Part shown: in pieces, positions 42,140 through 55,199 of the stretch
How positions within the stretch are numbered: the first letter of the stretch is position 1
How the letters are laid out: each line of letters starts with the position of its first letter
From: Latrodectus hesperus
Lineage: Eukaryota > Arthropoda > Arachnida > Araneae > Theridiidae
NCBI GenBank assembly: GCA_037975125.1
Contig: CM075853.1
Span: 72,022,109 to 72,086,108 of the forward strand
Length of the DNA stretch: 64,000 bases
Direction: 5' to 3'
The notes under the pieces: model-generated
The model's database searches: none
Told to the model about the DNA's origin: nothing
Seen by the model: the letters and a program-made list of their open reading frames with translations, nothing else
Translations under genes and position numbers: made by a program

Positions 42140-45100
42140 ACCCGATTCTTACTTACCATCGCCTTTTCCATTTTTATTATTATTTTTTTTAATTTGCAGT
42201 TTTCCATATCTTTCTTATTTCTTAGAAAGATACAGATTTAAATTTTAAACAGAAATTTTTTTTTCCTTTAAAAATTACAATAAAATTGTAAGCATTTAGT
42301 AAGTTATTTGGTTGTCAATTTTTAAAGGTTATTATGAATAGAGTGATGAATATTGAAATGTATTTACCCATCTAAAATAATTTAAATGAATGAGTTAAAA
42401 TTTCAGAATTAATATTCTTCTATTTATAGAAATAATCTTTTTATAGATTCACTTAAAAAATCGTAATCAGAAAGGGAATTTTTATATTATGAATTTCAGA
42501 TTTTATATTAGCTTAATCCACACACACATTCCCTTAATTTTACTTCGAACCATACCAATTAGCTAAAGTGCCTATGTATACTTAAAGTATCTAAGGTCAT
42601 ATTTCATGTACATACATATAATAGTAAATATACGTACTAAAAAATTATTGTTCAGTAAATTAGACGAATTCTTTACGATTCCTTATCCGAAATTAAGTAT
42701 AATCTACTCACTTTTACGGTATAGCCTAAATGCTGGGCCGGAAAGTCTAATTCTTAAGAATGATGTTCATTTGATAACATGAATTTGTGATATTTTCCCA
42801 ATATTTAAATTTTATGCGGAGAGCCTTTAATTATGTTTATTTCGATGTTCTTCCCAACAGGAGTATGCTGTAAAAGAAGAAAAAAACTAAAACGAATAAG
42901 TTTTCCAAATGTAAAACATTATTGTATGGAAAAGTATTTTGTGTTTGAAACACATAATTCTCCGCATGTTTCCCACAAATTCAATTATATTTTCAATTTC
43001 ATACTTGGAAAAAAAACTGATTTGTATTCTCTGAGACATTAAATTCTGTTAACATAGAAGCAAGAGATATAGTTAACAAAAACAAAAAAATATTTGTTTT
43101 GTTATGTTTGTTTTTGGTATCTTATATCTGTCTAATAGAGTTAAAAGCACTTAATATAGTTTATATATTCACCTACTCATAGTTAATTTCTTATCCCGCT
43201 AAATAGAATCAGTCTCTAAATCAATAACTTTAGGCTATTGTCAAAAAGCATTTGACAAAAAAATTTCATCATGAGATGTTTAAATATTATACTATGTCAT
43301 GTAGCTTTAGCAAAGTGCCTGATAATTTAAATAAGAGCCTGGAGTCGATAAATATGCAAAATATGTTACTGCTTTTTATGTCACCGCTGGCAATTTTAAT
43401 CGAGAATTTTTATATTGCGTTTTTATACATGTAAATAAAATTAAGTTTTATAATTAACTTTGATTAATGAAGCAGCCTATCAGACTGGTAAAATTGTGAT
43501 TGACCTTGATAAGAATTATGCGAAGTTACACTTGACTTCATTTTCGAAGAAAAATTAATCAAGTTATAATTAATGTTAGGATTACTTAATAGGTTAGGCG
43601 CTATTTGGTTACTAATTAAATTTATAAAAGTTTACTTATTTTTTATATTATTTATAAAATTAATCCTACCAGGATGTCGTTAAAGTAAATGGCACTTAAC
43701 CAATTATAAGATATTACTGTATTATCCATCTCTCTCTCACTATTTGTTAAAGTGGCCTTTATCGAACATTACGACTAACCAAAGCCTTGAAAAAACGTAA
43801 CCAAGTCTGATTACACGGTATTCTTTGTCAGTAATTGAAGAATCACTGAAAGTTGAAAAACGAATTCAATACTTTATTATTGTAGTATATTTTTATAGTT
43901 CATCTCAATCTATGGAAAAAAGATTACGATTTAAAACACTTTTCTAAAAATAGATTTATTTTGAAGAATAAAATCCTGAGTATCTATGAATTCAGCTCAG
44001 AATAAATGAAGTGTAATTACTTAGTTATTTCCACGTATAGAACTTCTGAAGTCCTGATATAATCGCGGCGCTTTTAACCTATTTCTATCGCTACAAATCA
44101 CTTCCAGTATCAATAAAAAAATGAGATATGATAGCTCAGTTAGCATTTTAATTCCACCGCAGCAGAAGACAATTGATGGAAGACATAGCGGAAAAAGTAC
44201 ATATTTGCTTTTCAAATAAACTAATTTAATTCGGTTATTGTATACTATTTTCTTTTTCCAACAATTCGAAATCATAACTATTATTCTAATGTTCAAAAGA
44301 GTAATTTCTGATCAAAAGTAAAACTCAACTCTCACGACTTGAATCTTAATCGTTGGCTGAGCCAAATATCGATATCTCGGATGAGAATGATATCTACCTC
44401 AAATAGTTTTTGATTTTAACCTTAGAAAGCACACTGTCACAACAAGCCATTCCATCTAGGGTTAATAGTTCCTATTCTAAGCCATTCCAGCTAGTGTTAA
44501 TAGTCAATGCATCAAAATATAACTGAAATAATTTGTTTCTTCAATAACAGAATCTGACTATAGAAAATGCGATTACTTATGAATACAATCATTCACCTGG
44601 AAAATTTGTGTGATGATCGACACTGCAAGCCAAGTGAAATTGTCTAAAGAAGTACCAGAATTGCGTTTTATAAAACAGTGTTATTTAAATTTTATAAATC
44701 TTTTTAGTATCCAAGTAAGTCCTAGAGCAAATCCAGATGTTTAATGTGCAACTTCAGTTTCCTGTATAATAAACACAAAATAAATTAATTCTCAGATAGA
44801 TTTACTTATATAACTTTAAAAAATGACCTTTTATCTTGGAATTAAGATTTAAAATTTGTATTTCTATTTTTGCGCATAATATTAAGTAAATACGAACAAA
44901 ATTCTTTAAAAATATAATCTCATTATAAACAGGAAAGAAAATGTGTTTCGATACATAAATAAATAGAATTCGTTCGGAAGTTTTAAAACGGTAAATTGGC
45001 TATATTTCGGAAGGTTTACGCAATGAAGGGGAAATAATGAAATATTTCACCGTTTATGGTCTGGCAGCTAAGCAATGTAACAAAAATTTATTGAAGTTTA

Positions 45101-45160
45101 GGATATAAAAAGAATACTTTCTTTTATGTTTGTGAGATTCTACACGTTTAATTTGCTTAG
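42140..45160. other. A+T-rich stretch, no assignable gene
   Basis: Background, with a short direct repeat of about 26 bases (AAGCCATTCCATCTAGGGTT-like) at 44444-44469 and 44479-44504. No credible open frame. Confidence 0.5.
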
Positions 45161-45163
45161 AAA

Positions 45164-45208
45164 AATCACGTGATGAATTTCTAGCTGAGTGAAATTTATC
45201 ACGTGATT
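45164..45208. repeat. Hairpin with paired CACGTG boxes
   Basis: The arms 45164-45181 (AATCACGTGATGAATTTC) and 45191-45208 are reverse complements except at one position, with a 9-base loop. Each arm contains the palindromic E-box CACGTG. Confidence 0.85.
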
Positions 45209-45890
45209 CCACTTGAATACGTCATGCTTCCCGCAAGAAAATTCATTGTTTGATTGCATGAAAATATTTTTTTCAGATTCTTTTCACATTGAATTATTTG
45301 ATATTTTTTTCCCTTTTTTAAGTTTTCTTTGCAAGATATGCACATGGTTCGATTCATAATTTGCTAATAGTTATCTATTATATAAAAATTGTAAGATTAT
45401 AAAAAAAGTAGAATTTGTAAGAGTTTCTTACGGATTCATTTTGAAAATAAGTGAAGTCCTTTTCTATCATAGTTTAGTTACTTTTAGTTATTAAATATCT
45501 TTAAAATGGACTGACAAATTCATTTAATTGTAAAATTAATTTGATGATAACTATATATATATATCCTTAGATAATATATCAATAATAAATTACATAAACT
45601 TTTTTCAGTCAATTTTTAGTTGCGAATATTTTTCAATTCACAAATTTTTAAAATACATGTTTAATATTATTGGTTTAAAAGCGACATTTATGAAAATTAC
45701 AGCATTTCATGCAAACCAGTTATGTGCTCCTCAGTCATCTCATCATCGATTCCTTTTTTACACTTGAATGTTATGGAATATTTCGCAAAGAAAATATGAC
45801 CAGATGAAATATTTTACCGATTAAAATCAAATTTTAGTTTGAGATTCAAATTCATAACAACTTGACTGAAAAACAAAACTCCAATTAATG
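45209..45890. other. A+T-rich stretch, nothing recognised
   Basis: Background sequence leading to the insertion site of element B. Confidence 0.5.
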
Positions 45891-45907
45891 TTTAGTTGGC
45901 TGTGATT

Positions 45908-46733
45908 CCTGGAACCAGGGGGTACGCGTACCTTCCTGTGGCTTGAGCAGCCACCAGGCGCGTCGGCAGATGGTGGATAGCCGAATGTCCTGTAGGAATG
46001 ACAGGATAGCCTTGAATATAGAATCAGAGGCCGTAAACCAGCTCCCGTAAACCATGGTGTAATGCGACCCGTGCCTAGGGTTATTTGGCACCGCGGTATT
46101 GGTGTCTTAACGGAGCCTCTAGTTGCCTGGCGAACTTCTAGAGTAATTTGCCTTGCCCAGTAACTCAGGCAATGCTGGGTGGACTTATATTACCTGAGCT
46201 TATTGTTATCTTGTGGCTGAAAAGACACAAGAAATAACAAACCTTTCTGCATTTGCAGGTGAGGCCTCTGAAGTAGACCTTGCTGAAAAAGACAAGGGAA
46301 CTCAAAGGCATTCTAGTAAAGGGGCAGCAATGAATCCTTCACTTGAGGTAGAAATGACCTCCAAACCATCTTCTTCTGGTGAAAGTCAGGAAGTTATCCC
46401 TAGCATGACTGACTTTCTGACCAGATGGGACTGTTTCAGCAAGACCCTATCTGCTGGAAATGTCATACGCAAGAGGAAACGGCAGGAAATGTCATACGCC
46501 ATTTACGAATGCGAGGCTCTTGCCCCCTCCCTAGATTAACTTCTTTAGGCATCATCCATACTAGAGAGTTACACCTAGACTCCATTAAAAGGTTATCAGA
46601 CTTTATTAATAAAGTGGGTGACCCGAGCAACTGGAGCTAGGAAACATTGGGTTTGGAGTTAATGGTACAAAATGCTGATAAAAGCAGAGGTGCCCAATGA
46701 CATACAAACCCAACTCTAAGAAGAAGAAAAAGA
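45908..46733 (+). mobile_element. LINE-derived non-autonomous retroelement, copy B
   Basis: An 826-base copy of the element at 13942-14759, in the opposite orientation and with the same first bases (CCTGGAACCAGG) and the same (GAA)n-type 3' tail. It is flanked by a perfect 14-bp target duplication, AGTTGGCTGTGATT (45894-45907 and 46734-46747), which sets the element limits exactly and shows insertion by target-primed reverse transcription. The sense frame AEKTQEITNLSAF...SSGESQEVIPSMTDF is open for about 108 codons from a GTG, with no ATG at its start. A frame change then leads to ICWKCHTQEETAG, where a local duplication of GGAAATGTCATACGC destroys the His/Cys half of the zinc knuckle seen in copy A. 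The end RELHLDSIKRLSDFINKVGD is kept. The element lacks reverse transcriptase and endonuclease and must have used them in trans. Confidence 0.9.
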
Positions 46734-46747
46734 AGTTGGCTGTGATT

Positions 46748-48500
46748 TAGGTGATTAAGAAATCACGTTGAGTTTCAATTCTTTTGAATTTTCGGTATTG
46801 CCCTCCACAGTTCACTAATTGTCTCTAAGTATTTTCTTGAACGATACAGATAATATATCCTTAACTCTCAAAGAATGGTCCTCCTATAAGAAATGCAGAT
46901 TTTTTAATCCCTGATGGGCACTCAAGCTGTACTTAAGAAGACAATTTTTAAAGGGCTTTATTACTTACAGTATGTTTTTCTTCATATAAAAATCCAAAGT
47001 ACACAAAAATTTTATCATTTTACAGCATCCAGAAAAATGTTAATCGTTGAAAAGAGTTGCAAGGCTATTTATAAGCATTCACCCTACATTTACATTCCTG
47101 GAGGATATTTCAAGGATAATGTACTGTATTTAAGCAATTCGCAATTCGATGAGCAGCGAAAAATCTTGAAAGCTCTGAAGCTGACCTGTTCTCTTCCGAT
47201 TTATTGTCAATTTGAAAATGCTAATGTATTTTAACATACTAAACAGAATCCAGCTTATGATGAAGATGCGTTTTAATCCCAGAAATCTTCTTAGAAGAGG
47301 TTCATCTAGCTTCCATTCCATTTAATTAAGAAAGAGACACATCAAACATTTTATGATGTATACAAAATGTTCCTTTTCCCCGGAAGAGAAAAGCACCTCT
47401 TTAATAAATATCCTCGCTGTGAAACCAGTTGAAATGAAAATTAAGTGTTTCCATCAAAACTGCGAAGAAAATTCTTAAAAATATTGACAAAACGCAATTC
47501 GATGAGCGGTTTTATACATTACTTATAATTGTTCAGCACAATTTTATGTGCTTGACTGGTTTTAATGATGATCATATTTTCAATTTTATGTCCCATTTAT
47601 GTTTACACATTTTCTATAATTCTTAGTACGGAAAAGGAAGAAAACACACGTTTATATGATTCACAAATAAAAACCAACCATTTTTGTTGAAGCAACTTCA
47701 AATCTTGACAGGATGCGGAAGAAGAATCAATCAATGTCAGAAGGTCATTTCCCACACTTGTTCTGCTTCATAACAAAAATCAACACATCGCTTTGTTGTA
47801 AGAAAAACAAACAAAAGATAACCCAAGTTAAAGAAATAGGCCTCATCTCTGTACCTCTATTCATTTAAAATATTAAATATGAAAACTATTTTTTAGCAAA
47901 TATCTGAATGACTCGTGGCAATATTATAGTCTTCCTTTATCCAAATGAAAAAAGTTTACGTTGTAATAACCTAAATTGACGAAACGCTTGTTTATAATTT
48001 TAAAGTTCTAACTTTACATTGTAGCTTTATTGAACAGGACGCTTGCACCCAAACATACTGATGTTTGTCTCAAATTTATTTCTCTAAATATAAAGTAGAG
48101 ATAAACATCGTCCATTAATCTGCCGACTTATCAACTGAATGGTCAACGATTGGATTTCTGTTCAATACCTTGAGAACATTACATCCTACTAGGGCATACA
48201 TGTTTGTAGTTGTCCAGGATAAACTTTAAATTATAAGTCCCTACTGAATAAGCTCTATTATAAAAAATAGCCATAGAAGACACATTAAATCTCTATTGCT
48301 TCATAAATCCAATCTTTCAAGTTCATGATTTTTCATCCAAATGAATTTCCTCCCTTATTGTAATGCTATTTTAATTTATTTTTAAATTTCATTTGCGTCT
48401 TTCTAATGAACATTATTGTATGCTATGATCCTTAAAATAAAGTATAATTAATTTCAGAATTTTGAAAATTAACAATAACTTTATTTACTTTTAAAATATT
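46748..48500. other. A+T-rich stretch, no assignable gene
   Basis: A 106-codon plus-strand frame at 46914-47234 and a 63-codon minus frame at 47130-47321 overlap. The plus frame (KHSPYIYIPGGYFKDNVLYL) is slightly protein-like, but no family, splice sites or poly(A) signal support it. Confidence 0.4.
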
Positions 48501-48509
48501 CAAAAAATC

Positions 48510-48620
48510 GAAGTTGGTTGGTTGGTTCGTTGGTTGGGTTTTATGGCGCAAGGTCCAAAGTGGACATGCTGCGCCACAAAAAAAACGAAGAGCAGATCCA
48601 AAAACTATTCGTTCCCTGTT
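48510..48620 (+). repeat. Retroposon-like repeat with (GGTT)n run and stem-loop
   Basis: GTTGGTTGGTTGGTTCGTTGG leads into TTTTATGGCGCAAGGTCC, AAAGTGGACATGCTGCGCC and an A-run. TGGCGCA (48544-48550) pairs with TGCGCCA (48570-48576), and GTCC pairs with GGAC inside. The G+C-rich stem-loop plus simple-repeat arrangement suggests the end of an interspersed repeat; the class was not determined. Confidence 0.45.
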
Positions 48621-48639
48621 TATGATGTAATAAGTGTTA

Positions 48640-49260
48640 AAAATATTTATATCACCTGATACAAACAATAAATGTTATTTTGGAACAGAGTGACTCTGGA
48701 TGGAGACATTGAACTGTTGGAAAATCTCTCCTACCAAAGAGGTGTATTTGGTGAAGAGATTCCCGCGAAAGTCAATCAGATTGTAGAGTTGATTAAGCCA
48801 TAAATGTCATTTCTGAATGAATTCGAGGTATTTGAAATTACCTATTAGTTCTAATAACAACAGGTTGAAGGTTTGTAACAGAGAAAATGTCGTTATTATG
48901 CTCTAGAAGAGACTAAAGAACATAAATGGAATAAAACTTGGTCGTACTTATACCACAAATAACTGCACAATGTCGTCGACATACCTCCGATCAGCAAAAG
49001 TAATCATGCGAAAATCAGAAAACCAGTTGTAAGTTATCACTGGAGATCTTGTATAGACCATTCATCCCATCACATGCATGAAAGTTCGAGGGAAAACTAT
49101 TAAATGATATTTTTCTGATTGAACTGAAATCTTGGATTTTGATCACGATTGTTTTTGATGATCCATCTTTCGGGAGTGACTCTTGATTTCATTGGGTCTT
49201 CTTACGAGAGGGAAAATGATATCAAACATTAAACTTGACATTACATAGCGATATATATAT
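48640..49260. other. Mixed-composition stretch, unassigned
   Basis: Slightly higher G+C than background between about 48690 and 49200, with no open frame longer than about 60 codons and no recognisable repeat ends. Confidence 0.4.
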
Positions 49261-49264
49261 CAGG

Positions 49265-49505
49265 TAATGTAGGTTGTTACAAAGAATATGAATATATTTC
49301 ATAATACTTTCTGCTTAATTCATAAACAGTGGCTGATATTCCTGTGTTATAAAGAGAAAAACCCGGAAAATACCCAAGCATCTATATCAAAAAAATATAC
49401 AAGCGAAAAACGAATGCACAACATCCATTTCCAGTTATTCAACGATGACTGTAATAGAACAGGAAACTTATCACTCTGAAAGACGTGATCTAATCATTTT
49501 TCCAT
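49265..49505 (-). repeat. tRNA-derived SINE (family 1)
   Basis: The minus strand shows the family-1 body GGGTATTTTCCGGGTTTTTC, TCTTTATAACAC, preceded by GGAAATGGATGTTGTGCATT (compare GGAAATGGATGTCGCGC in the copy at 23660). The tRNA-like head is worn: CAGAGTGATAAGTTTCCTGTTC takes the place of the B-box region. Confidence 0.6.
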
Positions 49506-52340
49506 GGTGAGTCCTTTGTAGGAAGATTGACATAATTGTTGTAAACTTCCCTATTGTCCATTAGAGCTCTCCCTGCATTGTTTTTGACCTATGGGAACTG
49601 AATTGTTTAAAGTTAACCTTGAAAAATTTATGTTAAAAAATGTAATGAAAAGAATTTCATGGTTGTACTGCACATGAAATCAACTAAAATGATTCTACTT
49701 AAATTTTTTTCGCTTATTGTTTGGTCACTTGACTGATTAAATAAAGATTTTAAAATAAAGCAGAGAATAAGATGATTTTTCCTTCCACAAATTTTAGTAT
49801 TCTAAAATCTAGAAAAATAAAAATATTAAAGCTAAAAAAAATTTATACTAAAAATAATAAAAACACCAATTATAGAAATTGAAAACGAATTTATATTGTT
49901 TTAAATTTACTTTTAATTACTATATTAAGTTTTATAGCAAACTTTTATCTACTAATATCTCTGCTATCAAGAGATGGCAATACATCACAATGAATATTAG
50001 ATAATTGCATTGTTCAATAGATAATATATTGGAATCATATTGATCTCATGAGATTTCTCATTTTGCAATATTTAAAAATATTCATAACTTGTTTTACATT
50101 AATTTATTTAAAATGATTTAACATATTAAATAAATTAATGTATCTATCATATTAAATAAATTAAATATTTTTTATATGTATTTCACTAATCATTAAACGA
50201 AGTTTGATACGAATTTTTTATATAATGATAATTTTCTTTTGAAGGAAATCTATAATTTCACTTTAGCTATGATTTCCTTAGTTGTTAATATTAAAAATTT
50301 AGTAATAATTGATGCAAACTTTATAATGTTGATTATTTTTAGAATCAAATTATTATTATAAAGTAAATATTACTTTATCTGAATATATTTTGTTTTAGAA
50401 ACAAAACTTATAGTTTACAAAATTTTTATTAACAGTTTTAATACATTTTATAGTTTTAAGCTGGATTAATTTAAATAATTTTTAGATTAGTTTTAAAAAC
50501 TCAATTTTTAGTACAAGATAAATATTATTTTCTTGTGTCTATTAGATAGCGTTTTACTTAACGTAAGTGTATGTTTTTGTTGCATTACATTTGTATTGCT
50601 CTTTTAAGCATTTTTATGAGTTACAATGTTTAACAAGAAATATTTATGGATGTAAATATCTAATATTTAAAGTGTAACAATAATGCAAAAATCTAAAAAT
50701 AAATCATTTTAAAAAATGATCAAATGAATAAATTTGAGATTAATTCCGTATTACATTTGTTGTTTGGTTATTTTTTTTAGTTTCTGATTAAAAATATTTC
50801 TTTTTGAGAATTTTTTGTTATTAATTTTATATTCATTATCTCACCTTGATACTTTATTTCACCTGTCATCACATTATTTTTTTATTGAAATAACATTTAA
50901 TACTTCGATACGATACATAAATTGAAACGGTTAGTTGAATACATTCTAAATCTTTCCTTAAAATTCTCTTTAAATCACTGATTTTTAATTAATTTAAGCA
51001 CTATGATAGCAGTTATGTATTTAAAGTTATTTATTGAGGGTTATTTTAACACGTGTTATATAAAAGAGAAATTTTAAACACACATATAATATGCAATTAT
51101 TTTTAAATTTAAGAAAATAAGAATGTCTTATCTGATAAATTAGCTTATTTTATGATGAAATCTTATTTTATTAACTTCACAAGATTAAATATTAAACACT
51201 TTTAAAAACCTTTTCAATGCCGCTCTTACTTTTCAATCTTTTTAAGGTTTTCCATTAAAAATTTTCTTGATCTGCTTATTACATAAAAAAAAGAGTTTGT
51301 GGAAATTATTCTATCACGAACTATAGTTCAAAGTACAGATGTGTTTCGTCTATATAAAACTCTTCCACCCACACCATCTTTGATTGGATCAAATCAGGTA
51401 TTCTTAACTTAATATTGTACATTCAAAGTTATATTTCCGATTGACATATCTGTTAGCCACTAATGTGATGAGGCAACGTTGAATCCATTGCCATCGTAAC
51501 GTCGAATTCATATATCGAAAGTATTCTTTAGAAAGAGGAAAAATTTTTTCTGGTTTCCAGAAGAGCGTCAAGATTTCCAAGAGGAAACATAAAAGGTTAT
51601 AGATGTGTCTTATAAGTTGTTATGATTATTACTGTTGTACTTGTTGTATGTTCCCTTGTTCGTAAAATTAAAATGTCTTTTATAAAACCAAGATGAGAAG
51701 TAATGGCATAATTTGACTCGGTTCATATACTTCCCCTTGTTTCATAACTGTGTCTTATTTGGAAGCATTTGTTATAGCTGCCTCCCGAAAATATCAAAAC
51801 CATTTTATTTATGAAAATAAAATACATTTTTTATGAATGAACGAAACAAGATATTTTGCAAAGATAAACTATTTTCGGATACTACATTAGTTGTTTCTCT
51901 TAAAACGTCTTTTCTACGTATACATCGCTTTATATTAGATATCAATTCATTTCAATCGTAAAAATATTCGCTATTATGTTACGATTGAAGAATGTTTTAT
52001 TGGTGAGTCTTTTATCCTCTAGTCAGTAAAGTCGAAATGCTTTATGAATTTGAAAGTTTCGTAGGCGGGCTCGTGTAAGACGATTTGTCATTTATATGCT
52101 TCTTTTTTCTATACTAAGCTATATCAAAGAACAGGAAGGAAGATAGATTCCGAGAAAAAGAATGAGTTTCTGTTAAACTAAAAAGGTTGCGAAACGTGCC
52201 GAAGAACCAAAGTAACCATGCAGAATTTCCCTTTTTAGCTGAAAAGTAACTTTACTTTCAATTTAGGGGGTGAAATTTACTTGAATCAAATTTCTCTTAA
52301 AAATGCATCATATGCGAAAACCGTTCATTTTGAAAAACAT
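49506..52340. other. A+T-rich stretch, no assignable gene
   Basis: One of the most A+T-rich parts of the window. A TATATAAAA at about 51352 near CTTCCACCCACACC is a possible TATA element, but no transcription unit was found downstream. Confidence 0.5.
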
Positions 52341-52755
52341 AGTTTAGATATTAAAAGAAGCAGATAAAATGTTTATTATTAAACATTTTTTTATCTTCCT
52401 TAAATATTCTATATAAAAATGCAGATAAAATATAAACTATAAAAAAACATTCTATATATTGTACGGAGGAAAAAAGTAATCAAAAACTAAATATTCTTCA
52501 AATTTTCCTTTGTTAAAGGAAAGATAAAGTAAATTTATCGCATTTTTTAAAGTTTAGGTATTAAAAGATGCAGATAAAATGTTTATTATTAATCATTTTA
52601 TCTTTTTTATATATTCTTTATATATAAAAATGCATATAAAAATAAAAAACATTCTATATATTATATGGAGGAAAATAAGTGATCAAAACTAAATATTCTT
52701 CGAATTTTCCTTTATTAAAGAAAATATAAGGTGTAAATTTATTGCATTTTATTAT
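52341..52755. repeat. Tandem duplication, period about 210
   Basis: The segment starting AGTTTAGATATTAAAAG at 52341 is repeated in order from 52551 (AGTTTAGGTATTAAAAG). Both copies continue through CAGATAAAATGTTTATTATT, CATTCTATATATT, GGAGGAAAA, ACTAAATATTCTTC and AATTTTCCTTT to TTATxGCATTTT. Small indels and substitutions show that it is not recent. Confidence 0.9.
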
Positions 52756-53034
52756 TTATGACATCATGAATTTATATCCAAAAAAGTTTCGATTATAAGC
52801 TGATATTCAGTACATCTTTTCTAATCGGTTTCTAGAAAGACGTATGAGGGATGCGACTTGACGGTTTGGAAAACCGAATGAGTTATTTCTCAGTATAAAA
52901 AAGTATGCTTCCGCATTAGAATGCAGCTGGATAACATCTTTAAACTTGTCTCGGTGATAACCCTTTGAAATTCGTATCAAAATGATGTTGTTATCGTATG
53001 CCAACTAAGTTGGCATTATGGGGTGCGCTGCTCC

Positions 53035-53264
53035 ACTTTTCCAACTGATTTTATTTTGGTGTGGAGTCCGACTTCCTCAGTACACACATGCTAATGGTAC
53101 CCGTTTATAGGGTAGGCAAGCATTCACAACTCATTCATACAATGAAATGACAAAGACAGGATTGATAGAGAAATAAAGTATATCCGTGCCCGAACCAGGA
53201 TTCGAACCCAGGACCTCCTTATCCGCAGTAGGCACTCTGACCACTAGACAGGTTGGGCGGCTAA
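53035..53264 (-). repeat. tRNA-derived SINE (family 2)
   Basis: The minus-strand head (53264 down to 53186) reads GCCGCCCAACCTGTCTAGTG, GTCAGAGTGCC, ACTGCGGATAAGGAGG, then the B box CCTGGGTTCGAATCCTGG. A D-arm (TCT/AGA) and a T-arm can be drawn. The acceptor stem pairs at only about five of seven positions and the anticodon stem at about three of five, so this is a SINE head rather than a working tRNA. The body continues with CCTACCCTATAAACGGGTAC and GAGCAGCGCACCCCATAATG. The flanking minus frame at 52807-53004 may be part of its unique 3' region or chance. Confidence 0.75.
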
Positions 53265-53836
53265 CAAAATGATAAGTTCCTGGATAAGACTCTGGATAAA
53301 ACTCTAAGAAATAACCCTCACTTACAAAAACCCCTATTTTGTGAACACAATGCAAGCTGGCAGAAAAGTGGATGGAGTCGGGAGTGGAAATGCTTAAATA
53401 ACTACATGTGACGTTTTTTTCTTTCCATTTTATGCTATTTCCTTGAAATTTTTTTATTCGTAGATAGGTAACAATATCTCAAGCAAAAATATCTTGAAAC
53501 ATTCAAAAAATCACATATTTTTGCAAGTTTTTCTTTTCGTATAATATGTCTGATAATGTATATTTTAATAGCGTTTAATTTTCTATGTCTAAAATTGCGA
53601 TAATTGTAAGACTTATTTCATCACTTTATACATTCTGCATATTTAACAATCTCATTATATTACTAATTTTAAGTACGTGGAAAATAAATCATTATTTTTC
53701 ATGTACATGTGAGGTTGGGTTTAGGAAACATTTCTTGTTTTCAGAATATTTCCTGAATGATGGTAACATAAATTGATTTCTGAAAAAAAATTCTAAAGAG
53801 GCATATCAATAAATTAATAACAATTTAATAGAAATT

Positions 53837-54110
53837 TTGTGCTTGTGTTTTGGATTGGCAACGGTCGCCCGACCAAAGAATCTAGTTTATGCACTGAAGC
53901 GGAATGAAAGCATCCTTCGCGTTGGAACCAGACGTCTAGGGAAAATACCTGACCTCGGTGTTGGGCCAACGCCCGCTCAACTTGCAGTTCCTTGTATGGA
54001 GGTGACTTACTACAAAATTACGTCACTCAATTCGCAAGGTTTCTTATTGGCAGAGAGAAAATGTGTGTAGGAATCGTCAGAAGCACACCCATGACGTAAC
54101 GTCCCTTTCA
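53837..54110 (+). other. G+C-richer open segment, unrecognised
   Basis: An open plus-strand frame of about 77 codons (no ATG at its start) contains VARPKNLVYALKRNESILRV and GTRRLGKIPDLGVGPTPAQL. The composition rises to near 50 percent G+C by eye in an A+T-rich context. It may be a repeat fragment or an exon; no splice sites or family were established. Confidence 0.25.
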
Positions 54111-55195
54111 CAAATTTTTCAAGATTGAATCTTCTGCAGGTTTATTTATTTTTTATTCTTTTACCAGAGGCTGTGCAATCTACAACTGAGTCTGATTTCT
54201 CAGAGAAGTCATTTCCACGTTTCTTTCTTTACTTTGTGGGTGTCAGAACTCGACTGCACTTTCAGACTGAAGAATTGCATATTTTGAAAGAACTATTTTA
54301 AAATATTGAAAATCAAATCATAAGGAATGATAATGAGTGATTTTTTTTTTTGCCAACCAAGCAGAAAAATTATGATAAATCATTTAATGGTTGTCACATT
54401 TTTCAACAAGTAAAAATGCTTACTTTTTCTGTGAATAATTTCTAATGATTTCGAAATTGCATTGCTGAAATGGTAAAATTCAATAAAAGAAAGCTAAAAG
54501 AAGGCTATTTTAATGTGGTCTTTAGCAGTGACTGTTGATTTAATTAGAAACAAAAATTTAAAATTTTTTGTTTACTACAGCAGTCTTAATTGTAAGAATC
54601 AGCCGATTTATGGATGTGTTAACTTATTCATGTTATGCATACTTTAAAATCTGATTTGATAAAAAGAACATTGTTCCTATGTATTTAAAAATGTAACCAG
54701 ATATTTTATAAATCAAACCGTATATTGTTAAAATAGCACAAGACAAAAATAAAAATCATTCTTTAACAACAAGATTTAAATATTAAATAATCTGGTTTTT
54801 CTATTTTAAAATTATATTGATATTTTTTATATTTGCAAATTGAAAGTAAAAGTTGTTTGAAATAATTTCGTGTTCCAAATTAAAATAAGTATTTTTAGCG
54901 GATGATGCTACGTTAATTGCTTTGTAATTTAGAGTTCAATGCGCATAAAGAAAATTAATCAAGTAAATTGTGAAAGAATCTATATTTCAATTTGTAAAAA
55001 ATTATTTAAATTTGAATAGCAGAACATTCTTTTGTCGTGGAGGAGATACTCCTCTTTGCTAAGGGGGAAAAAAACCAACTTATATCTCTATAACGCATTC
55101 TTTTTTATATTATCAATAATGGAATCGTTATGGAGATATACTTAATTAATTTATTTTAAGGATGATTTATAATTCTTCACAAATATCAACTTTAT
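54111..55195. other. A+T-rich stretch, nothing recognised
   Basis: Background sequence without credible frames or repeat ends. Confidence 0.5.
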
Positions 55196-55199
55196 CAAA

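Noticed and set aside
53186..53264. tRNA gene on the minus strand
   Set aside because: The A and B boxes are good, but the acceptor and anticodon stems are mispaired and a SINE body follows, so it is read as a SINE head.
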